10,803 nt of DNA. Origin: an uncultured Muribaculaceae bacterium (GTDB lineage: Bacteria > Bacteroidota > Bacteroidia > Bacteroidales > Muribaculaceae). Shown here in pieces: positions 5,658-10,803 of this stretch. A model generated the notes under the pieces. That model was given only the letters and a program-made list of their open reading frames with translations, had not been told where the DNA came from and made no database searches. The position numbers and the translations under genes are program-made. The stretch is from NCBI GenBank assembly GCA_904502025.1, contig CAJGDJ010000053.1:1-10803 (forward strand), written 5' to 3'. How positions within the stretch are numbered: position 1 is the stretch's first letter; every line of letters begins with the position of its first letter.

Positions 5658-7022
5658 ATGACTTCAGAAGATAAAAATAGAGCTCAATTTGCAACCCGAT
5701 TAGGCATTATTGCCACAACAGTTGGTTCAGCCGTAGGACTTGGAAATATTTGGCGATTTCCATACGAAGCAGGAAACAATGGTGGTGGAGCATTCCTTAT
5801 TTGTTACCTATTGTGTATTATCTTACTTGGCATTCCTGTGCTTTGTGCCGAATTTGCCATTGGTCGCACATCGCGAAGCAATATTTTTGGAGCGTTTCAC
5901 CAACTCAAAGCCTCTGGCAAATGGCATTGGATGGGTTACATTGGAATACTTGCTTCAATTTTGATTTTAAGTTTCTATTCTGTTGTTGCCGGGTGGACAA
6001 TGGAATATATGTATCAATCGATTGTTGGCAGACTTAATTTCACCGAAATTGATGCCTTTCACAATCAATTTGCATCATTCAGTTCAAGCAATTGGCGACC
6101 AATCTTATGGACAGTCCTCTTTTTGCTCTGCAACTACATCATCGTAGTACGAGGCGTAAAAAAGGGTATCGAAAAGATGTCAAACCTCATGATGCCGGCT
6201 CTATTTATCTTGCTTATAATATTCTGCATCAACTCACTTATGATGCCAAAAGCACACGAAGGTCTAAGATTTTTATTTACTCCCGATTTCTCAAAAATCA
6301 CACCAAAAGTAATTGTAAGTGCATTAGGACAAGCATTCTTTTCATTAAGTCTTGGTCTCGGCACAATGATGACCTATGGTTCTTATTTTTCAAAGGATAC
6401 TCGCATAGTACGTAGTGCAACTATTACAGCATCGCTCGACACTCTCGTTGCAATTCTTGCCGGTATCATCATCTTCCCCGCTGTATTTTCGTTTGGAATG
6501 TCGCCGGTGCAAGGTCCGGCACTCGTGTTTGAAGTATTACCCTCAATTTTTGCACAAATGCCGGGAGCTCAAATATGGTCTATTCTATTCTTTTTTCTTT
6601 TGTTTTTGGCATCACTCACATCTACTATATCAATGAGTGAAGTGTCAATTGCATTCTTTACCGAAGAGAAGAAAATGTCGCGTGCTAAAGCCTCTACAAT
6701 AAACCTCATTATAGTTCTATGTGGCGGCGTGTTAAGTGCTCTATCGTTTGGCTATTTTAGCGATAAAAGTTTCTTGGGATTATGCCGTCTTGACTTCTTC
6801 TCATTTTTCGACTTTACCTCATCAAATGTTCTTTTACCCCTTGGTGGCATGTTGATTTCAATATTTGCCGGATGGATATTAGAACGCTCACGACTAAAAG
6901 ATACACTTACCAACAATGGAAGAATCGGTGTTAGCACATTCCCATTATTAGTATTTTGTCTAAAATACGTTGCTCCTTTAGGAATCTTCCTAATTTTCTT
7001 ATTTGGAATTGGCTTTTTTTAG
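5658..7022 (+). CDS. Neurotransmitter:sodium symporter (NSS/SLC6) family transporter, second paralogue
   Basis: A 454-residue paralogue of the gene at 3978, colinear with it throughout. The TM1 motif GSAVGLGNIWRFP is at 23-35, TM6 has GQAFFSLSLGLGTMMTYGSY, TM7 ASLD and TM8 ASLTSTIS, so the sodium-site residues look intact. Eleven membrane segments are predicted. Differences in TM1 (RFPYEAGNNGGGAF against RFPILAQSNGGAAF in the first copy) and TM3 (LSFYSVVAGW against LCYYMVVAGW) lie near the substrate pocket, so the pair may differ in specificity. The start is fixed by the conserved N-terminus and the 19-bp gap after the small protein. No promoter element is seen in that gap, so it depends on the upstream promoter. 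No clear terminator follows; the gene ends in a T-rich stretch. Confidence 0.93.
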   Translation: MTSEDKNRAQFATRLGIIATTVGSAVGLGNIWRFPYEAGNNGGGAFLICYLLCIILLGIPVLCAEFAIGRTSRSNIFGAFHQLKASGKWHWMGYIGILASILILSFYSVVAGWTMEYMYQSIVGRLNFTEIDAFHNQFASFSSSNWRPILWTVLFLLCNYIIVVRGVKKGIEKMSNLMMPALFILLIIFCINSLMMPKAHEGLRFLFTPDFSKITPKVIVSALGQAFFSLSLGLGTMMTYGSYFSKDTRIVRSATITASLDTLVAILAGIIIFPAVFSFGMSPVQGPALVFEVLPSIFAQMPGAQIWSILFFFLLFLASLTSTISMSEVSIAFFTEEKKMSRAKASTINLIIVLCGGVLSALSFGYFSDKSFLGLCRLDFFSFFDFTSSNVLLPLGGMLISIFAGWILERSRLKDTLTNNGRIGVSTFPLLVFCLKYVAPLGIFLIFLFGIGFF

Positions 7023-7253
7023 TTTACCACATTAATGACATATTGAAATTATATCAAAACAAGTACGATGTAAAAATGGCAGTTCCTCCACACAGTCCCT
7101 CCAACAACCCCCCCCTCAAAAACACCCTTCAAACCACTGATACTCAATCAATTACCCCCCCAAAAAAAGCACTACGATTTGCTTTGAAATAAAAAAGTTT
7201 TACTAACTTTGCGTAAACAAATAACGTTGTATCAACCTTAAAACTACACTATT
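7023..7253. other. Intergenic spacer with two poly-C tracts and a promoter
   Basis: The 231-bp gap carries eight C at 7108-7115 and seven C followed by seven A at 7155-7168, unusual in this AT-rich window. A 38-codon frame (7076-7192) spans them but has no supporting features. No strong terminator for the transporter operon is present, only a weak five-base AAAGC/GCTTT pairing at 7166-7185. The 3' end holds the promoter of the next gene. Confidence 0.6.
7204..7211 (+). promoter_or_regulatory. Promoter -7 element of the T9SS cargo gene
   Basis: TAACTTTG matches TAnnTTTG fully and lies 42 bp before the ATG. TTTG occurs at 7183-7186 and at 7178-7181, giving spacings of 17 or 22 bp, both off the usual 19-21. 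Confidence 0.6.
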
Positions 7254-8762
7254 ATGAAGAAAAATTTACTCCTCGGTTTATCATTGATGTTATTATCAAC
7301 CTATTCTGCCGTTGCTCAATTTTCCGACTATATCCCACTCGTTGTTGAAGGTGCAAGATGGGACGGATATGTCCATGTTGAAGGGTGGCTATATGAGCAC
7401 CAAGAGTATCACCCCTATTCTATTGTTATTGAGGGAGACACCACTATAAACGACACCGACTACAAAAAGTGTCATTATCTTTTCCCGGAAATAAACCAAG
7501 CACCAAACAAATATACCACAGTGGCTTATTTACGTGAAGATATCAACCAACAGAAAGTATATGCCATCTATGAAGAATCGTATATGTCGCCCATCAATAC
7601 AATGTGGAGCGGTGATTTATATGATTATTGCCTTGAACATGGATTTAACGAAGTTTTACTATATGACTTTAACAACCCTTCAAACCCCGACCTTTATCCT
7701 GAAGATTATTTCTCAGCACCATCATATACCACTTCTCTCATCACCACCGACGATGGCGTTACTCGTCGCTGTCATCAATTAAGCGACGGGGCAGGATCAA
7801 TTATTGAGGGGATTGGTTATGCCGACGACTATCACAATGGCGATCTACTCTTTAAATTCCCACTAAAGGCTGCTTGCCCTTGCAACACCACAGTCAATTT
7901 CATGCAATATTATAACGAAAACAACGACCTTGTGTACAGGAGTCCTCGCGATAATGGTCACAAGTTTCATGAGTCAATCACTCGCGACAATGTGAGATGG
8001 GAATATATCTTTAGAGATACAAACTTCATGACTGGCATCACTACCGAAAAGACGTTTTGGATTGAAATGAAAGAGAATACAAAAATAAACGATCAATATT
8101 ATTATCGCTGTGTAGCTTGGAGTAATGAAAACGACTCTATCACATTAGGATATGTGCGTGACGACGAGAGCAATCGCCAAGTATTGTGTAGATATGAATC
8201 TGATATAAATAATGAGGTTGTGCTATACGATTATAACGACATTACTAACGCTGCTCCATTGCAATACATAAACACTGCTTTTACAAATATCTCAACTGAA
8301 AATTTCCGTTACTCATATCGCAACCATGATAAATTTACAGTGAAAGATGACAACGATAATACACTATTCCAAATCATTGAGGGAATCGGTTTTATTAGCG
8401 ATGGCACATCGTATAGTAACGGACACCTACTTAATTACCCAACTATTGCACAACCTGACAGCCGAGATTATCGAATTATTTTCAATCGCATATTCAACCC
8501 CAAAGACGGCTCAACTATTTATGAGGCTCCTGCCGGTGTTGAAAATACCACAATCAACAACCAAAACGAGCTCATCAGCATCAACAACGGAGCTATCACA
8601 ACCTCTCAAGACGCATTGATTGAAGTGCTTGACATCAACGGTCGAAAAGTGGCATCAACCCATGGCACAACACTCTCTATAACATCACTTCCAAGCGGAT
8701 TGTATATCATTAAAGCAACCTCCTATAATAATTCGACAACAATAAAAATCGCCATAAAATAA
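7254..8762 (+). CDS. Secreted protein with internal duplication and type IX secretion C-terminal sorting domain
   Basis: A 502-residue exported protein. It begins MKKNLLLGLSLMLLSTYSAV then AQ, a signal peptide probably cleaved near residue 21-22. The last ~80 residues, especially ALIEVLDINGRKV, LSITSLPSGLYIIKATSY and the final TTIKIAIK, form a type A T9SS C-terminal domain, which directs export across the outer membrane, usually with cleavage and surface attachment. Between them are two related halves, about 24-215 and 235-410. Each has a TxINDxxYxxC segment, a YxRxDxxxxxVxxxYE-like strand, a VLLYDFN/VVLYDYN motif, and IIEGIG (183-188 and 374-379) followed by G-[DH]-LL. I recognise no enzyme motif; tyrosine, aspartate and asparagine are abundant, suggesting a beta-rich binding or adhesive protein. 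It is monocistronic with its own promoter and terminator. Confidence 0.88.
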   Translation: MKKNLLLGLSLMLLSTYSAVAQFSDYIPLVVEGARWDGYVHVEGWLYEHQEYHPYSIVIEGDTTINDTDYKKCHYLFPEINQAPNKYTTVAYLREDINQQKVYAIYEESYMSPINTMWSGDLYDYCLEHGFNEVLLYDFNNPSNPDLYPEDYFSAPSYTTSLITTDDGVTRRCHQLSDGAGSIIEGIGYADDYHNGDLLFKFPLKAACPCNTTVNFMQYYNENNDLVYRSPRDNGHKFHESITRDNVRWEYIFRDTNFMTGITTEKTFWIEMKENTKINDQYYYRCVAWSNENDSITLGYVRDDESNRQVLCRYESDINNEVVLYDYNDITNAAPLQYINTAFTNISTENFRYSYRNHDKFTVKDDNDNTLFQIIEGIGFISDGTSYSNGHLLNYPTIAQPDSRDYRIIFNRIFNPKDGSTIYEAPAGVENTTINNQNELISINNGAITTSQDALIEVLDINGRKVASTHGTTLSITSLPSGLYIIKATSYNNSTTIKIAIK

Positions 8763-8785
8763 AATCTTAACATCAAATACTCAAT

Positions 8786-8818
8786 AAAAGCCAACCCTTA
8801 AATAAGGATTGGCTTTTT
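8786..8818 (+). terminator. Terminator after the T9SS cargo gene
   Basis: A 9-bp outer stem (AAAAGCCAA at 8786-8794 with 8809-8817) encloses an inner CCTT/AAGG stem (8796-8799 with 8804-8807), and the right arm ends in a run of five T. It lies 24 bp after the stop codon. The rest of the gap to folP holds only the folP promoter. Confidence 0.85.
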
Positions 8819-8902
8819 ATTCTTTTATTCAAAACTGTAAACCAAAACCGCCATTTTGCACCAAAAATGACAAAATTGTTGCTGATAAACAAATAATTTG
8901 CT

Positions 8903-8910
8903 TAATTTTG
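8903..8910 (+). promoter_or_regulatory. Promoter of the folP-cdaA operon
   Basis: TAATTTTG matches the -7 consensus fully. GTTG at 8878-8881, 21 bp upstream, is a three-of-four -33 match. The predicted transcript start near 8917 leaves a leader of about 20 bases before the GTG at 8939. Confidence 0.6.
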
Positions 8911-8938
8911 TGATATTAAAACGATTCAATCGAGCAAA

Positions 8939-9784
8939 GTGAGAAAATTTAAGTCATTTTCATTAAACATAAAAGGGAGATTAGTGGAGTTTAATCGTCC
9001 TCAAGTGATGGGGATTCTAAACATCACGCCCGATTCTTTTTATGGCGATTCTCGTTCGTTTGATACCGGCAGCATTAATCATCGCATTGACACAATGATA
9101 GCCGAAGGTGTGGATTTCATTGATATTGGTGCATATTCATCTCGTCCGGGTGCCAATGATGTGTCATCGCAAGCAGAAATCCAACGCTTGGAAATGGCGA
9201 TGAATATTATTCACAAAAAAAACATCAATATTCCAATCTCGATTGATACTTTTCGTGCCAATGTTGCTCAATATGCAATTGAATCATTGGGAGCCGACAT
9301 CATAAACGATATTTCAGCAGGATTACTCGACAATGAAATGATTCCTACGATAGGTAGGCTCAAAGTGCCATACATAGCAATGCACATGCGTGGCACACCC
9401 TCAACAATGAATAATCTCACAAATTACAACGATATTACTGCCGATGTGATTTTAGAGTTATCACAACAAATCAATCGCCTCACTTTGGCTGGTGTTAATG
9501 ACATTATCATCGATCCGGGGTTTGGCTTTGCCAAAACTATTGAACAAAATTATGAACTGCTTCGCAATCTTGAGTTGCTACACGAATTAGGTTATCCATT
9601 GCTTGTGGGTGCTTCTCGCAAATCAATGATATATAAAACTCTTGAAACCACTGCCGAGAATGCTCTAAATGGCACAACCATTGTAAATACAATTGCATTG
9701 CAAGCCGGAGCTGCAATTTTGAGAGTTCATGATGTAAAAGCTGCACATGAAGTAATAAAAATTACGACTTTGATTAACAACTAA
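8939..9784 (+). CDS. folP: Dihydropteroate synthase (DHPS)
   Basis: A 281-residue TIM-barrel enzyme of folate synthesis that joins p-aminobenzoate to dihydropterin pyrophosphate; it is the sulfonamide target. All main motifs are present: MGILNITPDSF (24-34, Asn28), DIGAYSSRPG (62-71), SIDTFRANVA (101-110, Asp103), NDISAG (123-128), MHMRGTP (149-154 region), IDPGFGF (191-197, Asp192), GASRKSM (224-230, Lys228) and LRVHDV (261-266, Arg262 and His264). These match E. coli Asn22, Asp96, Asn115, Asp185, Lys221, Arg255 and His257 in order and spacing. GAYSSRPG in place of the more common GGESTRPG is, as I recall, usual in Bacteroidales. The start is a GTG; no ATG lies upstream in frame after the promoter, and the first internal ATG (codon 24) would remove part of the barrel. 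cdaA follows after 10 bp. Confidence 0.96.
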   Translation: MRKFKSFSLNIKGRLVEFNRPQVMGILNITPDSFYGDSRSFDTGSINHRIDTMIAEGVDFIDIGAYSSRPGANDVSSQAEIQRLEMAMNIIHKKNINIPISIDTFRANVAQYAIESLGADIINDISAGLLDNEMIPTIGRLKVPYIAMHMRGTPSTMNNLTNYNDITADVILELSQQINRLTLAGVNDIIIDPGFGFAKTIEQNYELLRNLELLHELGYPLLVGASRKSMIYKTLETTAENALNGTTIVNTIALQAGAAILRVHDVKAAHEVIKITTLINN

Positions 9785-9794
9785 AATATAAAAT

Positions 9795-10574
9795 ATGGAT
9801 TTCTTTGGAATAAAAGATGCTTTCGACATATTACTCGTAGCTCTGTTGCTCTACTATCTATATCGCCTGATGAAAGAATCGGGAGTTATCAACATCTTCT
9901 ACGGAGTTATGGCATTTATTGTGGTGTGGGTTATCGCATCTCAAATGCTTGAAATGCGTCTAACCGGCACTATTCTTGACAAATTCATGAACATCGGATT
10001 GCTTGTGCTTGTAATTTTGTTCCAAGATCAATTAAAACGATTCCTCGTTGAGTTAGGCTCACAAAAACGATGGAGATTCTTACGAAAATTATTTCATCAT
10101 CAGTCAAAAGATATTGATGAAGCTTCACATCATTGGATAATGGCTATTGTGCGTGCATGTATGAATATGTCAAAATCTAAGACCGGTGCACTTATTGTCA
10201 TTCAACAAGATGTACCACTTGAAAACTACGAGAACACAGGCGATAAAATTGATGCCTCAATAAATTCTCGATTAATCGAAAACATATTTTTTAAGAACTC
10301 TCCTCTCCACGATGGAGCTATGATTATTGCCAATAATCGCATTAAGGCTGCCGGTTGCATATTACCCGTTAGTCACGACACATCTATCCCTCGTTCGCTC
10401 GGGCTTCGTCATCGCTCGGCGTTAGGGATATCTCAAGCCACAGATGCCTTAGCCATTGTTGTATCGGAAGAAACCGGTAACATTTCTATTGCCTATAAAG
10501 GCAATATCAACATGCGACTATCAACAACCGACCTCGAGCAACGCCTTAACCGATTAGTTGTAGAATCAAAATAA
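9795..10574 (+). CDS. cdaA: Diadenylate cyclase CdaA (DisA_N/DAC domain, membrane-bound)
   Basis: A 259-residue inner-membrane enzyme that condenses two ATP to c-di-AMP. Three hydrophobic segments occupy about 8-25, 32-52 and 62-78, followed by FQDQLKRFL (CdaA family: FQPEIRRFL-like) and a cytoplasmic DAC domain (~105-240). The two DAC signatures are intact: DGA at 173-175 in SPLHDGAMII and RHR at 205-207 in LGLRHRSALG. Residues NSRLIENIFFKNSPLHDGA are typical of the CdaA class, as against DisA or CdaS. Placement directly behind folP matches an arrangement I recall from other Bacteroidales. Neither cdaR nor glmM, the Firmicute neighbours, is present. The short gap and absence of a promoter element indicate cotranscription with folP, and a strong terminator follows. 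Confidence 0.95.
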   Translation: MDFFGIKDAFDILLVALLLYYLYRLMKESGVINIFYGVMAFIVVWVIASQMLEMRLTGTILDKFMNIGLLVLVILFQDQLKRFLVELGSQKRWRFLRKLFHHQSKDIDEASHHWIMAIVRACMNMSKSKTGALIVIQQDVPLENYENTGDKIDASINSRLIENIFFKNSPLHDGAMIIANNRIKAAGCILPVSHDTSIPRSLGLRHRSALGISQATDALAIVVSEETGNISIAYKGNINMRLSTTDLEQRLNRLVVESK

Positions 10575-10593
10575 CACTTAATCCCTATAACAC

Positions 10594-10632
10594 AACACGA
10601 GCATTGACCCTTCATCAATGCTCGTGTTTTTA
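10594..10632 (+). terminator. Terminator of the folP-cdaA operon
   Basis: A perfect 14-bp stem (AACACGAGCATTGA at 10594-10607 with 10615-10628) has a 7-nt loop CCCTTCA and continues into TTTATTTAT. It lies 20 bp after the cdaA stop. Confidence 0.92.
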
Positions 10633-10663
10633 TTTATACTTAAATTACTCTCTATTTTTTTAT

Positions 10664-10803
10664 ATTGGTGTCCGATAAAAGTTTTCAATAACAAATGCAA
10701 CCCCAAAGGGGTTGATTAGTATATAGCCGGGTTTAGCCACACAGTGGATAAGCCCGGTAATGTATTAGAGAGGTTTAGTTTCTGAAGGAAACATTAATTG
10801 TAG
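10664..10803. repeat. Palindromic interspersed-repeat-like element, running off the window edge
   Basis: After the terminator comes ATTGGTGTCCGATAA (10664-10678), a near copy of 528-542 (14 of 15 bases). Then come two closely spaced hairpins: CAACCCC-AAA-GGGGTTG (10698-10714), and CCGGGTTTA pairing with TAAGCCCGG (10727-10735 with 10749-10757, one G-T pair), enclosing CCAC-ACA-GTGG (10737-10747). The local GC content is higher than the flanks. I recall similar palindromic, short-ORF-producing repeats in many copies in gut Bacteroidales genomes, but copy number cannot be judged from one window. The right boundary is not visible. Confidence 0.6.

Noticed and set aside
7076..7192. 38-codon proline-rich frame (starts MAVPPHSPSNNPPLK) spanning the poly-C tracts
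   Set aside because: Its composition follows the C tracts, no promoter lies just before it, and it ends next to the real promoter of the following gene; nothing supports it as coding.
8831..8880. Imperfect CATTTTG/CAAAAATG inverted repeat upstream of folP as a riboswitch or operator
   Set aside because: It is short, has a bulge, and lies upstream of the predicted folP promoter, so it would not be in the leader RNA.
10594..10757. Series of hairpins after cdaA as a CRISPR array
   Set aside because: The palindromes are different from one another, there are no regular repeats or spacers, and no cas gene is present.

Overview
The window looks like chromosomal DNA from an AT-rich member of the Bacteroidota, most likely a gut-type Bacteroidales. 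Reasons: the 50-codon DUF4295 gene directly after rpmG, a type IX secretion C-terminal domain, a DUF4369/TlpA thioredoxin, a Bacteroidales-type AMP-forming acyl ligase, and repeated promoter elements of the form TAnnTTTG. No purine-rich Shine-Dalgarno sequences stand out before the starts, as expected in this phylum. The family cannot be settled from this sequence. Nothing here indicates a prophage, integrated element, CRISPR array, tRNA or rRNA.

Layout. Positions 1-327 hold the end of a ribosomal-protein operon (rpmG, then the DUF4295 gene), closed by a strong terminator. Positions 328-661 have no gene but contain two terminators and a run of three small hairpins. An acyl-CoA/ACP synthetase is on the minus strand (662-2305). 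It is divergent from a secreted TlpA-like thioredoxin (2457-3476), whose 3' end overlaps by 9 bp a convergent VanZ-like membrane protein (3468-3857). Divergent from VanZ is a three-gene operon (3978-7022): a neurotransmitter:sodium symporter (NSS/SLC6), a 98-residue single-span Lys-rich protein overlapping it by 4 bp, and a second NSS paralogue. A 231-bp spacer with two poly-C tracts leads to a secreted protein with an internal duplication and a T9SS type A sorting domain (7254-8762), followed by a terminator. The last operon is folP (dihydropteroate synthase) and cdaA (diadenylate cyclase), 10 bp apart and closed by a strong terminator. The right edge (10664-10803) enters a palindrome-rich element that looks like an interspersed repeat.

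How the genes work together. Most of the window is housekeeping: ribosome, folate synthesis, c-di-AMP signalling, fatty-acid activation and envelope redox. The least understood unit is NSS / small membrane protein / NSS, where the small protein could be an accessory subunit. The T9SS cargo is the only clear surface or secreted product of unknown role. I see no clear evidence of a new defence or mobile system. The best leads are the small transporter-associated protein, the duplicated T9SS cargo, the hairpin cluster at 465-549 and the edge repeat.
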